Source of the DNA: Firmicutes bacterium UBA4996
GTDB taxonomy: Bacteria; Bacillota; Limnochordia; Darwinibacteriales; Darwinibacteriaceae
Assembly (NCBI GenBank): GCA_002396805.1
Contig: DGYW01000058.1
Location: 41,007 to 105,006, forward strand
DNA: 64,000 bases
Direction of reading: 5' to 3'
In this document: piece by piece, positions 1 to 9,562 of the stretch
Numbering within the stretch: position 1 is the first letter of the stretch
How the letters are laid out: each line of letters opens with the position of its first letter
Made by a program: the position numbers and the translations under genes
The notes under the pieces: model-generated
Database searches by the model: none
Told to the model about the DNA's origin: nothing
The model's input: the letters and a program-made list of their open reading frames with translations, nothing else

Positions 1-207
1 AACACTATAAGTGATGCTGGTGTCGCGGGACTTCTAGCCGTCGCAGCCTGTAAAGGGGCATCATATAATGTGTTAATTAACTTACCGGGATTAAAGGATC
101 AAGAATTTGTAACAACAACCAAGTCACGCATGGAAGAGATCCTAGTGGATGTGGAGGAATTAGAGCAGCTAATAGCTAATCATGTGACTGATGCCCTAGC
201 CAAATAG
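1..207 (+). CDS. FTCD/cyclodeaminase-family protein, C-terminal fragment
   Basis: Open from the first base of the window to a TAG at 205-207, giving 68 visible residues; the 5' part lies outside. The visible part begins NTISDAGVAGLLAVAACKGA and continues with an NVLINL segment and LKDQEFV. This is the end of the all-helical cyclodeaminase domain found in formiminotransferase-cyclodeaminase and in stand-alone methenyl-tetrahydrofolate cyclohydrolase (FchA-like). Members convert formimino- or methenyl-tetrahydrofolate, so a role in one-carbon folate metabolism is likely. From this fragment I cannot tell a deaminase from a cyclohydrolase. The next gene starts 23 nt downstream on the same strand. 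Confidence 0.7.
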   Translation, partial: NTISDAGVAGLLAVAACKGASYNVLINLPGLKDQEFVTTTKSRMEEILVDVEELEQLIANHVTDALAK

Positions 208-230
208 GGGGTATCGGCGGAGGGAGTAGT

Positions 231-707
231 GTGTTTAGAAACTTGAGAAAAAGTCATCTTACTATGAATAACGAAGAGGCTTTAGAGGTGCTCGAACAAG
301 GGGAATATGGGGTAGTGTCCGTGATTGGACCAGATGGTTATCCTTATGGTGTACCCATGAGTTATGTTGTTATGGATGGTCACATTTATTTTCACGGCGA
401 TCAGATTGGCCATAAGATGGAGTGCCTACAACATAGTAACAAGGTCTGCTTTACGGTGATTGGCAAGACTCAGTTGCTTCCGGAAATATTAGATACGGAT
501 TATGAGTCAGTGGTGGTTTTCGGGACGGCTACAGAGGTTGATGGTCAAGAAAAAGAACAGGCCTTAATGGGATTAGTATCGAAATATTCGCCCGGTTTCG
601 AAGCTAAGGGGCTAAAGAGCATGGAAAACGAATTTGATATCACCGCAGTGATAAAAATTGAAATCAAACACATTACTGGAAAGCTACGGTGGGGAGACCA
701 GCGTTAG
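231..707 (+). CDS. Pyridoxamine 5'-phosphate oxidase-like flavin-binding protein (NimA-like)
   Basis: 158 aa from a GTG start preceded by GGAGGG at good spacing. The fold signature is the split-barrel FMN-binding domain: an N-terminal helix with EALEVLEQGEYGVVSV, then GYPYGVPMSYV, YFHGDQIGHKMECL and a central NKVCFTVIG strand. This matches the NimA/YhbP-type subgroup of the PNPOx family, whose members bind FMN or heme and include nitroimidazole reductases. The natural substrate of such proteins in anaerobes is usually unknown, so no specific reaction is claimed. It follows the folate gene by 23 nt and may be co-transcribed with it. A separate promoter and T-box follow. Confidence 0.8.
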   Translation: MFRNLRKSHLTMNNEEALEVLEQGEYGVVSVIGPDGYPYGVPMSYVVMDGHIYFHGDQIGHKMECLQHSNKVCFTVIGKTQLLPEILDTDYESVVVFGTATEVDGQEKEQALMGLVSKYSPGFEAKGLKSMENEFDITAVIKIEIKHITGKLRWGDQR

Positions 708-717
708 ATTTCTGGTC

Positions 718-747
718 TTGACATGGACCGAAGAATTATGATAGACT
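718..747 (+). promoter_or_regulatory. SigA-type promoter of the tyrS T-box leader
   Basis: TTGACA at 718-723, an 18-nt spacer, then TAGACT at 742-747 with an upstream TG (739-740) as an extended -10. It sits just ahead of the T-box leader, right where tyrS transcription should begin. Confidence 0.55.
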
Positions 748-750
748 TTT

Positions 751-990
751 AGACAATCGAAATCGAATAAAGGCAATGAAGGATTCAGTAGCAACCCATG
801 GTTACAATTCAGAGAGCAGACTGGTTGGTGCGAAGTCTGCAGCACATGGAAAGCGAATTACAATCTGGAGTCCGAGCGGAATACTGCTCCGGATCCCATC
901 CGTTAACATGGGTTGAGGCACGCTTTGCGTGTAAATTAAGGTGGTACCACGGGTTCTCTCGTCCTTAGGGATGTAGAGAACTTTTTATTT
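751..990 (+). promoter_or_regulatory. T-box leader, tyrosine-specific
   Basis: The leader has the AGTAG of the specifier domain (788-792), the AGAGAGC...GGTTGGTG elements of Stem I (about 814-838), and GAATTAC followed by A and CTGGAG, in which TAC at 859-861 reads as a tyrosine specifier codon. The T-box sequence AAGGTGGTACCACGG lies at 938-952. A terminator hairpin follows: GTTCTCT (953-959) pairs with AGAGAAC (975-981), followed by a T tract. Uncharged tRNA-Tyr should favour the antiterminator and switch on tyrS, the next gene. Confidence 0.9.
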
Positions 991-1006
991 TGTAAGGGGG
1001 ATATCA

Positions 1007-2233
1007 ATGGCTAATGTATTTGATGTATTAGAAGAAAGAGGTTATATTGAGCAAAGTACTCATCCTGATGAACTTAGGGAGTTTTTAGGCAAAGAATCTG
1101 TCACCTTTTATATTGGCTTTGACGCAACCGCCTCTAGTTTAACCATGGGTCATTTGATTCCCATCATGAGTATGCTGCATCTTTACAAGGCGGGTCACAG
1201 ACCTATCTTCCTTTTAGGTGGCGGTACCACCATGATCGGTGATCCTTCAGGCAAATCTGAGATGAGACAGATGCTTACTCCAGAAATAATTGCTGCTAAC
1301 GCCGAAAGCTTCCGCGAACAGTTTTCCAGATTTGTCAATTTTGATGATGGATCCGCCATTCTAGAGAACAACGCAAATTGGCTCTTGGATCTCAATTTCA
1401 TGGAATTCATGCGGGATGTGGGGAGACACTTCTCAGTCAATCGTATGCTTTCCATGGAAGCCTACAAATCTCGACTTGACGCTGGCCTTACATTCCTGGA
1501 ATTTAGCTATATCCTTACCCAGTCGTACGACTTTCTAGAATTGTACCGCAGACATGGTTGCCGCCTGCAAATGGGTGGTAGTGATCAGTGGTCGAATATT
1601 CTAGGTGGCTATGAATTGGTGCGTAAGGTTGAAGATGAACCTGTTTTCGGTCTCACCTTAAAACTATTGACTACCAGTGCAGGTCACAAGATGGGTAAGA
1701 CCGAGGCTGGTACCATTTGGTTAGATGCAGAACGTACTTCCCCATATGAGTTCTATCAATATCTGCGCAATATTGATGATGCCGATGTAGAAAACACTCT
1801 CGCTTTGCTAACCTTTCTACCGATGGATGAAGTTCGTCGTCTCGGGGCCCTAGAAGGGTCTGAGATTAATCGGGCCAAAGAGGTTCTTGCCTTCGAGGTC
1901 ACTAAGTTCGTCCATGGGGAGGAAGAAGCCAAAAAGGCCCAAGCAACCGCCCAGGCACTTTTCGGTGGAGGTGGCGTCGATGAAAATATGCCTTCTACCG
2001 TTCTAGATAGAGCAGTCTTCGTTGAGGGGCTGGATATCTTAACTCTACTTACTGAACTTGGTTTGGCCAGCAGCCGCAGCGAAGGGCGCCGGCTGGTTCA
2101 GCAAGGGGGTATAGCCTTGGGTGACGAGCGAGTTGAGCAGATTGAACGGCTGGTAACAGTAGATGATTTTGCCGACGAGGAATTAATCGTACGCAAGGGA
2201 AAAAAGGTATACCATCGGGTCCTGTGGTCATAA
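1007..2233 (+). CDS. tyrS: Tyrosyl-tRNA synthetase
   Basis: 408 aa, normal for bacterial TyrRS. It charges tRNA-Tyr with tyrosine in the cytoplasm. The class I catalytic core shows YIGFDATASSLTMGHL with the HIGH-like motif at residues 47-50, the tyrosine-site motif QMGGSDQW, and a KMSKS variant KMGKT at 228-232. An S4 RNA-binding domain occupies roughly residues 337-408. The KMGKT form and the length point to the TyrZ-like rather than the TyrS subgroup, but I keep the generic symbol. It is controlled by the tyrosine T-box leader directly upstream. ATG at 1007 follows AAGGGGG. Confidence 0.97.
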   Translation: MANVFDVLEERGYIEQSTHPDELREFLGKESVTFYIGFDATASSLTMGHLIPIMSMLHLYKAGHRPIFLLGGGTTMIGDPSGKSEMRQMLTPEIIAANAESFREQFSRFVNFDDGSAILENNANWLLDLNFMEFMRDVGRHFSVNRMLSMEAYKSRLDAGLTFLEFSYILTQSYDFLELYRRHGCRLQMGGSDQWSNILGGYELVRKVEDEPVFGLTLKLLTTSAGHKMGKTEAGTIWLDAERTSPYEFYQYLRNIDDADVENTLALLTFLPMDEVRRLGALEGSEINRAKEVLAFEVTKFVHGEEEAKKAQATAQALFGGGGVDENMPSTVLDRAVFVEGLDILTLLTELGLASSRSEGRRLVQQGGIALGDERVEQIERLVTVDDFADEELIVRKGKKVYHRVLWS

Positions 2234-2247
2234 ATTAGGACGAGAGC

Positions 2248-2276
2248 AAAAAGCTGGGATGATGCCCAGCTTTTTT
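2248..2276 (+). terminator. Rho-independent terminator after tyrS
   Basis: AAGCTGGG and CCCAGCTT arms around a 4-5 nt loop, followed by six T. It lies 15 nt after the tyrS stop codon. Confidence 0.9.
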
Positions 2277-2277
2277 C

Positions 2278-2328
2278 TTGACCAATAGATAGTTCTAGAG
2301 TAAAATAGTTAATGTTGCTAACTATTTT
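2278..2328 (+). promoter_or_regulatory. Promoter with overlapping MarR operator palindrome
   Basis: The promoter is TTGACC (2278-2283), a 17-nt spacer and TAAAAT (2301-2306). Overlapping the -10 and the start-site region is a perfect inverted repeat: AAAATAGTTA (2302-2311), a 7-nt spacer and TAACTATTTT (2319-2328). Binding of the downstream MarR protein here would block RNA polymerase, so autorepression of the regulator-exporter operon is the natural reading (inference). Confidence 0.75.
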
Positions 2329-2354
2329 CTTGAAAAACTATGGGGGTGTATGTT

Positions 2355-2834
2355 GTGTCCAAACCAGACCTAGTTATGGAATTTCTGGAAGCATTGCGTG
2401 GGCTGCGGCGGTATCGGCGTTGGTACCAAGGACGCTCGTTGCCGATTAAGCACAACGAAATGATGCTGTTAATGTTTCTTAACCACAATCTATCAGAAGA
2501 CTGTTTGGGAATTCAACCTTCTGAACTAGGGGAAATACTGCAGTTGACTAGGCCTGCCGTAACTTCTTTAGTGAATTCTTTAGAAGAAAAAGGTTATGTG
2601 GAGCGCATAAATGATGCCGAGGATAGGCGAGTGGTTTTTGTTAGCCCCACTTCGCAAGGGGTGGAGCTCATCAATTACAGCAAACAGCAATTAGCCCAAA
2701 ATATCGGAGAGATACTAGCTAGCTTGGGTGAGAAGGATACACAGGAATTGATCCGTATTACTCGCAAGATTCGCAATATCTTAGAAGACAGAGAAACCGA
2801 ACAGGAGAGGAGCTCAGAGCTATGTGGAAACTAA
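2355..2834 (+). CDS. MarR-family transcriptional regulator
   Basis: 159 aa from GTG 2355, preceded 6 nt upstream by GGGGGTG; an in-frame ATG at 2340 lies within or before that ribosome-binding site and is less likely. The winged helix-turn-helix is clear: LGEILQLTRPAVTSLVNSLE as the HTH, then GYVERINDAEDRRVVFVSPT as the wing with the typical DxRR signature. The C-terminal helices would form the dimer interface. It is the first gene of an operon with a two-subunit ABC exporter and overlaps the next gene by 13 bp. A ligand-relieved repressor of that exporter is likely; the ligand is unknown. Confidence 0.9.
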   Translation: MSKPDLVMEFLEALRGLRRYRRWYQGRSLPIKHNEMMLLMFLNHNLSEDCLGIQPSELGEILQLTRPAVTSLVNSLEEKGYVERINDAEDRRVVFVSPTSQGVELINYSKQQLAQNIGEILASLGEKDTQELIRITRKIRNILEDRETEQERSSELCGN

Positions 2835-4546
2835 GAGAACACATTAAGCCTTTTTTACCGGCGGCCCTCTTTGTAATGTTCCTAGTATTCTTAGAAGTTA
2901 TGGCTACCCTCAGGTTACCTGATCTAATGAGTGAAATTGTAGATCAAGGTATAGCTCGAGGCAATATTGCGCTGATCTGGAAGACCGGTGGTCTAATGCT
3001 AGCAGTTGCCTTGGGAGGCGTTTTTTGTGCCATTCTGGGAGCTTTCATAGCATCGCGAGCTTCTACAGGTTTTGGGCGTGATCTCCGCAAGGCAGTCTTT
3101 ACAAAGGTAGAGGATTTTGCTCCCCAAGAATTCAACAAATTTGGCACCGCCTCTTTGATTACCCGTACCACTAATGACGTACAGCAAATGCAAATGATGT
3201 TTCTTTTGAGTATGCGGATGGCCGTACGTGCCCCCCTCATGGCCATAGGTGGAGTCTTAATGGTGGTAAAGAAAGACGCACGGCTAGCCCTGATTTTGCT
3301 GGCCTTGTTACCTGTTATTGCATTGATAGTGGGCTTTGTGATTCTCAAGGGTATTCCACTATTTAAGAGCTTGCAGGCAAAACTAGACCGTCTAAATTTG
3401 GTTCTCAGAGAACAACTCATGGGTGTGAGGGTGATTCGAGCTTTCGACCGGGATTTATATGAGCAGGAGCGCTTTGGCGAGGCCAATCTTGACCTGACAA
3501 ACACTACTCTGAAGGTAAATCGCATCATGGTAACCATGATGCCTTTAATGTCCTTGCTCACCAACTTTGTGAGTATCGCTATCATCTGGGTTGGCTCGAA
3601 ACGGATCGACGCTGGCTTGATGCAGGTAGGAGACATGATGGCATTCCTCCAGTATTCCATGCAAATCTTGTGGTCTTTGATGATGCTTTCAATGCTCTTT
3701 GTCATGTTGCCAAGGGCATCGGCTTCGGCAGACCGGATCTTGGAAGTTTTGGAGACAACTCCGTCCATTCAAGATCCTCCCCAACCGCAAACCATCGATA
3801 TGGGCCATGGTGTTCTGGCATTTGAGAACGTGACATTCGCCTATCCTGGTGCAGATACACCAGTGCTTAGCAATCTCAGCTTCACGGCAAAACCTGGTGA
3901 GATGACGGCCATCATCGGAGGGACGGGGTCTGGTAAATCCACAGTGCTTGATCTAATTCCACGTTTCTACGATCCTCAGTCCGGAAGAATAACCTTAGAC
4001 GGGGTAGATATTCGTGACCTTACGCAAACAGAACTTCGTTCATATCTGGGCTACGTACCACAACAGGCCGTGTTGTTCTCGGGAACTATCGAGAGTAATA
4101 TTCGCGGTGGAAAACAAAGTGCTACAGATGAAGAAGTGGCAGAAGCGGCTCGGGTAGCCCAAGCGATAGAGTTCATCGAAGAACGTGAAGAGGGCTATGA
4201 TAGTTACATCGCCCAGGGGGGCACGAACGTCTCGGGAGGACAAAAACAACGTTTGTCCATTGCTCGAGCCGTAGTACGTCAACCACAAGTATATTTGCTT
4301 GATGATACATTTTCGGCTCTAGACTACAAGACCGATGCTAAACTCCGCACCGAATTGGCCAAGAGTGCTAAGGATTCAACAGTGATTGTTGTGGCCCAAC
4401 GGGTAAGCACTATTCTGCATGCGGATCAGATCATCGTTTTAGAAGATGGAAAGGTTGCTGGGCGTGGTACCCATGCAGAGTTATTAGCGAACTGCGAAGT
4501 CTATAAGGAAATCGTGGCTTCTCAGTATGGTGAGGAGGCGGTGTAA
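2822..4546 (+). CDS. Heterodimeric ABC exporter, half with degenerate catalytic site
   Basis: 574 aa half-transporter: six membrane segments (about residues 15-300) fused to a nucleotide-binding domain. Walker A is GGTGSGKST at 366-374, the signature VSGGQ at 470-474, and Walker B is VYLLDDTFSALD, with Asp495 where the catalytic Glu normally sits. This replacement is typical of the non-catalytic site of heterodimeric exporters such as TM287/288, BmrCD, LmrCD and EfrAB. It overlaps the MarR gene and is joined to its partner by a TAATG overlap. Expected role: membrane export of drugs or lipophilic compounds; the substrate is unknown. Confidence 0.93.
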   Translation: MWKLREHIKPFLPAALFVMFLVFLEVMATLRLPDLMSEIVDQGIARGNIALIWKTGGLMLAVALGGVFCAILGAFIASRASTGFGRDLRKAVFTKVEDFAPQEFNKFGTASLITRTTNDVQQMQMMFLLSMRMAVRAPLMAIGGVLMVVKKDARLALILLALLPVIALIVGFVILKGIPLFKSLQAKLDRLNLVLREQLMGVRVIRAFDRDLYEQERFGEANLDLTNTTLKVNRIMVTMMPLMSLLTNFVSIAIIWVGSKRIDAGLMQVGDMMAFLQYSMQILWSLMMLSMLFVMLPRASASADRILEVLETTPSIQDPPQPQTIDMGHGVLAFENVTFAYPGADTPVLSNLSFTAKPGEMTAIIGGTGSGKSTVLDLIPRFYDPQSGRITLDGVDIRDLTQTELRSYLGYVPQQAVLFSGTIESNIRGGKQSATDEEVAEAARVAQAIEFIEEREEGYDSYIAQGGTNVSGGQKQRLSIARAVVRQPQVYLLDDTFSALDYKTDAKLRTELAKSAKDSTVIVVAQRVSTILHADQIIVLEDGKVAGRGTHAELLANCEVYKEIVASQYGEEAV

Positions 4547-6426
4547 TGAGTACTAAGAATGAGAACAGAGGTCCTTCTGCTGGTCGCGGCCATGGCGGCT
4601 TCGGTCCTAGGGGTATTGGTCGCCCTGTAGAAAAGGCTAAGGATTTTAAGGGAAGTCTCAGACGTCTCCTTGGTTATATGCGCCCGCATCAGCTTAGCCT
4701 GGTGTTTGTCTTGATTCTGACTATTCTCAGCACAGTTTTCAACATTTTCAGTCCCAAGATCATGGGGCAAGCTACTACTGTGTTGTTTGAAGGCATGTTG
4801 GCAAAGATGAGGGGGGTTCCCGGTGCTAGCATAGACTTTGAAGCAGTAGGCAGGATTCTGATGCTTTTGGCCGGTCTCTATGTTATTAGTGCAATCTTCA
4901 GCTATTTACAGCAATTGTTGATGGTTAATGTATCTCAGAAAACTGTTTATACAATGCGGGAAGACATTAGTAGCAAATTATCTAAATTACCTTTGAAGTA
5001 TTATGATGCTACCACCCATGGAGAGATTTTGAGTAGGGTTACCAACGATGTTGATACGGTGAGCCAAAGTCTGCAACAGAGTGTCACCCAGGTGATCACC
5101 TCGCTGATTAGCATCATCGGAGTCTTAATCATGATGCTGACTATCAGTCCCGTCATGACCCTGATTACTCTGGGCATGTTACCTGTCAGCGCCTTTATCA
5201 GTATCTTTATTGCGCGCCGTTCGCAAAAGTACTTTATTCGTCAGCAAAAGATCCTTGGTGAGCTTAACGGTCATGTGGAGGAGATCTTGACCGGACACAC
5301 CATCGTCAAAGCCTATGGCCTAGAAGAGGATGCAGTCGCTCAATTCGTGAGAGTCAACGATCAACTCTATGACACGGGTTGGAAGGCCCAATTCGTGTCT
5401 GGCACCATCATGCCCCTTATCAATTTTGTGGGCAATATTGGCTATGTGGCTATCGCAGTTGTTGGTGGGATTTTCACATCTAGGGGGATGATCACCATTG
5501 GTGACATTCAAGCCTTTATCCAATACTCGCGACAATTTACTATGCCCATTACCCAGATGGCTAGTATTGCGAATGTCTTGCAGTCTACCGTGGCAGCAGC
5601 AGAGCGGGTTTTTGAGTTGCTAGACGAAGAGGAAGAGCCAGAAGATGATCATCAAGCAGTAGTCTTAACTAACCCTCGTGGCGAAATTCAGATGCAAGAT
5701 GTGAGCTTTGGATACGACCCGGCCAAACCAGTGATTAAGAATCTTAACCTTCAAGTTCAACCAGGCCAGCTCGTAGCCATAGTGGGCCCTACTGGAGCAG
5801 GGAAAACCACTTTGGTTAATTTGTTAATGCGTTTTTATGATGTGGGCGAGGGAAGTATCACCTTTGATGGTCACAATATCATGAATCTCAATCGCGGTAA
5901 TTTGCGTACTATGTTTGGTATGGTCCTCCAGGACACTTGGCTTTTTGAGGGGACGATTAAGGAGAACATCGCCTATGGTAGGCAGGGGGCGAGTGAGGAA
6001 GAAATAATCTCCGCAGCCAAAGCAGCCCATGCAGATCACTTTATTCGAACTCTTCCTGAGGGATATGATACAATCTTAGGAGAGGATGCTTCTAGTATTT
6101 CTCAAGGTCAAAGACAACTATTGACTATCGCTAGGGCTATTTTGGCGGATCCAGCGGTACTAATTCTTGATGAGGCCACAAGTTCAGTAGACACTAGGAC
6201 TGAGAGGTTAATTCAAGAGGCTATGGCAAAGCTCATGGAAGGTCGGACTAGTTTTGTCATCGCCCATCGTCTCTCTACTATACTAGATGCGGATCGGATT
6301 TTAGTGATCAACCATGGCGAAATTGTGGAGCAAGGGACCCACGGTGAGTTATTAGCCCAGGGTGGGTTCTATGCAGAGCTGTATAACAGTCAATTTGTGG
6401 CTGAACTGGCCCACGAGGTGGGCTGA
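4546..6426 (+). CDS. Heterodimeric ABC exporter, half with canonical Walker B
   Basis: 626 aa, the partner of the preceding subunit, with a Gly/Arg-rich N-terminal extension of about 35 residues (GRGHGGFGPRGIGRP) before the membrane domain. Walker A is GPTGAGKTT at 414-422. Walker B, LILDEATSSVD, keeps the catalytic Glu543. The ABC signature is altered to ISQGQ (518-522) instead of LSGGQ. A degenerate signature here and Asp in the partner's Walker B would form one inactive site together, leaving one hydrolytic site; this is the arrangement known for BmrCD/LmrCD-type multidrug exporters. Its stop lies only 10 nt from the end of the convergent esterase gene. Confidence 0.93.
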   Translation: MSTKNENRGPSAGRGHGGFGPRGIGRPVEKAKDFKGSLRRLLGYMRPHQLSLVFVLILTILSTVFNIFSPKIMGQATTVLFEGMLAKMRGVPGASIDFEAVGRILMLLAGLYVISAIFSYLQQLLMVNVSQKTVYTMREDISSKLSKLPLKYYDATTHGEILSRVTNDVDTVSQSLQQSVTQVITSLISIIGVLIMMLTISPVMTLITLGMLPVSAFISIFIARRSQKYFIRQQKILGELNGHVEEILTGHTIVKAYGLEEDAVAQFVRVNDQLYDTGWKAQFVSGTIMPLINFVGNIGYVAIAVVGGIFTSRGMITIGDIQAFIQYSRQFTMPITQMASIANVLQSTVAAAERVFELLDEEEEPEDDHQAVVLTNPRGEIQMQDVSFGYDPAKPVIKNLNLQVQPGQLVAIVGPTGAGKTTLVNLLMRFYDVGEGSITFDGHNIMNLNRGNLRTMFGMVLQDTWLFEGTIKENIAYGRQGASEEEIISAAKAAHADHFIRTLPEGYDTILGEDASSISQGQRQLLTIARAILADPAVLILDEATSSVDTRTERLIQEAMAKLMEGRTSFVIAHRLSTILDADRILVINHGEIVEQGTHGELLAQGGFYAELYNSQFVAELAHEVG

Positions 6427-6436
6427 TTCGCTTTCA

Positions 6437-7171
6437 CTATAGGTTTTGAATGAACTCATCAATTCGTGTAACGATTTGTGCGTTGTAGGGGGGTACGACG
6501 GGAACGCTATGCGTACCTTCTTCTAACCACAGGCATTCCTTGCGTTTAGAGGATATCCTTTGGGCAATGATCTCTGCACTCTCAGGACGAACCGTAGTGT
6601 CGTCTTTAGTTTGGACAATTAGGATATCGGTAGTGATCTGGGGCAAGATTCCCCGTGTGTGGGCAGCTAGGCGTTGTAATTCGGCAACGGAAGCGACGGG
6701 AAAATAAGGATAATGCAGGAGATACTGCTGCTGTTCTGGAGGCCACTCCTTGCCTGGTAAAGAAGTATAGGTTTGGAAGTACTTGAATAGCCATGCCCAG
6801 TAGGCCTTGCGATTAGCCGGTTTGAGGGCTGCAGCAATGGTGACTACGCCGTCTATTTTATTTCTGGCCGCCATTTGCAGGGCTAAGAGGCCACCCATGG
6901 AGTGACCAATGACAATAATTTTTTTGCAACTTTTCTTAAGTTGGTTAATGCCTTGCTGGGCAGATTCAATCCAATCTTCGTAGGTAACCGGAAGCAAATC
7001 CTCTGGTTGCGTGCCGTGTCCTGCCAATAAAATTCCGTTAGTGGTATATCCAACCCGTGCTAGACCTTCGCCGATAAGACGCAGTTCTGCGGGGGTGCTT
7101 GTGAAACCATGAATGAGCAGACAACCGATTTGGGATCCGGCTTTAAAATAGGGAAGTTTGAGTGCAGTCAT
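6437..7171 (-). CDS. Alpha/beta hydrolase, carboxylesterase (Est30-like)
   Basis: 244 aa. An alpha/beta-hydrolase with an HGFTSTP oxyanion segment near the N terminus, the nucleophile elbow GHSMGG (Ser), an acid within TKDDTTVRPESA and a C-terminal EGTHSV histidine. Size and motif spacing match monoacylglycerol-lipase-like carboxylesterases of Gram-positive bacteria (the Geobacillus Est30 type), cytoplasmic and active on short-chain esters. It is transcribed opposite to its neighbours, with the mnmA gene divergent upstream. The true substrate is unknown. Confidence 0.88.
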   Translation of the reverse strand: MTALKLPYFKAGSQIGCLLIHGFTSTPAELRLIGEGLARVGYTTNGILLAGHGTQPEDLLPVTYEDWIESAQQGINQLKKSCKKIIVIGHSMGGLLALQMAARNKIDGVVTIAAALKPANRKAYWAWLFKYFQTYTSLPGKEWPPEQQQYLLHYPYFPVASVAELQRLAAHTRGILPQITTDILIVQTKDDTTVRPESAEIIAQRISSKRKECLWLEEGTHSVPVVPPYNAQIVTRIDEFIQNL

Positions 7172-7225
7172 GTCCTCGCCCCTTCTTTGTTATAACGTAA
7201 TTTTAACACAGAAGACACAGAATGA

Positions 7226-8332
<1,107 letters not shown>

Positions 8333-8344
8333 GAGGAAGCGAGG

Positions 8345-8626
8345 ATGCTTGTTGGTACTTTGTTAGTTCAGGTTTATATTCCTGGGGCTACTTCTTTAAA
8401 GGATAAGCGCAAAGTAGTGAAAAGTGTGATTCATCGAGTGCAAAATCGCTTCAATGTCTCCATAGTGGAGCTGGACTATGCTAATTTGTGGCAGAGAACT
8501 ACTATCGGAGTTGCCATGGCTGGGAATGATAAGGAGTACATCCAACGACAACTACAGCTGGTCTTGAATTTTCTTGATTCAGAACCCCGTTGGGAAGTCG
8601 TAGAGGTAGAACTTGGCGTGTCTTAA
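8345..8626 (+). CDS. DUF503 family protein (YlxP-like)
   Basis: 93 aa. It matches the small DUF503 family: MLVGTLLVQVYIPGATSLKD near the start, then KRKVVKSVIHRVQNRFNVS, and a C-terminal EVVEVELG strand. In Bacillus the homologue YlxP is encoded in the nusA-infB-rbfA operon and has been connected with ribosome maturation. Here it stands apart from that operon, 12 nt after mnmA, which still fits an RNA-related role. A good GGAGGA site precedes the ATG. Confidence 0.85.
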   Translation: MLVGTLLVQVYIPGATSLKDKRKVVKSVIHRVQNRFNVSIVELDYANLWQRTTIGVAMAGNDKEYIQRQLQLVLNFLDSEPRWEVVEVELGVS

Positions 8627-8689
8627 AAGGATTTGTTGGGTCAGTAGGGAATGAAGTAAAGGTTGTTAGTTTAGAAATGGGGGGAATAA

Positions 8690-9538
8690 ATGATTGAGAA
8701 AATTGCCATCATGACGGATAGTACTAGTGACATCCCTCAGGAGCTTGTAGAAGAATTGGGTATTCGGGTAGTTCCCTTAAGGATCTTGTTTAGAGACGGT
8801 GAATATAAGGATCAGGTGGAAATTTCCGCCGAGGAAGTGTACGCGCGTTTACCCCATGAGGTACCTAGTACATCGTTACCGTCGCCTGCAGATGTATTGG
8901 CTATATTTGAGAAACTGAGAGAAGATGGTTTCACTCATGTTGTGGCCATTCACATTTCTTCGGGCTTGAGTGGTACCGCCCAGATGATTGAGAATCTTTC
9001 CCATCAGGTTAACGGTATAAGAATCAAAGTCATAGATTCCAAGAACATCTCTATGGGTTTAGGATATATCGTTATCGAAGCGGCACGCAAGGTTCAAGCG
9101 AAAGCTAGCTTTGATGAGGTTTGTGCCCATGTGCAGCAGTCGTTGAAGAAGATGAATGTCTATTTCGTCTTAGAAACACTGGAGTATTTGACAAAGGGGG
9201 GACGAATAGGTAAAGTTGCAGGCACCTTAGGTCAGATTCTGAATCTAAAGCCCATTATTACTGTTAATGAGGATGGAGTGTATACCACGCATGCAAAAGT
9301 GAGGGGGCGCAAACAATCCATTGACAGACTTTTTGAAACAGTAAAGATGCACTTAGCGAAACCCATGAATAATGTGGCTGTGTGCCATGGAGCTGCCAAA
9401 GAAGAAGCTCAAGAATTAGTTGAACGCATTAAGAGTCTTGGCAATGTAGGAGAATTGATTATAGGACATGTTAGTCCGGTGATTGGTGTGCATACTGGAC
9501 CTGGAACATTGGGACTAGTTGTGTACCAAACGGATTGA
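8690..9538 (+). CDS. DegV family fatty-acid-binding protein
   Basis: 282 aa. The N-terminal IAIMTDSTSDIPQELV and the HISSGLSGTAQM and LEYLTKGGRIGK segments are diagnostic of DegV/FakB proteins, which bind a single fatty acid in a two-domain fold. In Firmicutes FakB hands exogenous or recycled fatty acids to the kinase FakA for acyl-phosphate formation. No fakA is seen nearby. The GHVSPVIGVHTGPGTLG motif at the C terminus completes the lipid-head pocket. It is preceded by GGGGGG and followed 24 nt later by pckA. Confidence 0.88.
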   Translation: MIEKIAIMTDSTSDIPQELVEELGIRVVPLRILFRDGEYKDQVEISAEEVYARLPHEVPSTSLPSPADVLAIFEKLREDGFTHVVAIHISSGLSGTAQMIENLSHQVNGIRIKVIDSKNISMGLGYIVIEAARKVQAKASFDEVCAHVQQSLKKMNVYFVLETLEYLTKGGRIGKVAGTLGQILNLKPIITVNEDGVYTTHAKVRGRKQSIDRLFETVKMHLAKPMNNVAVCHGAAKEEAQELVERIKSLGNVGELIIGHVSPVIGVHTGPGTLGLVVYQTD

Positions 9539-9562
9539 TGTAATTATCAAGGAGGTACGGAC

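Noticed and set aside
2944..3768. Long open frame of 274 codons on the minus strand inside the first ABC exporter gene
   Set aside because: It lacks a recognisable family and lies antisense to a clear transporter domain; the composition (many Arg, Ser, Thr, Lys) is that of a reverse-strand shadow.
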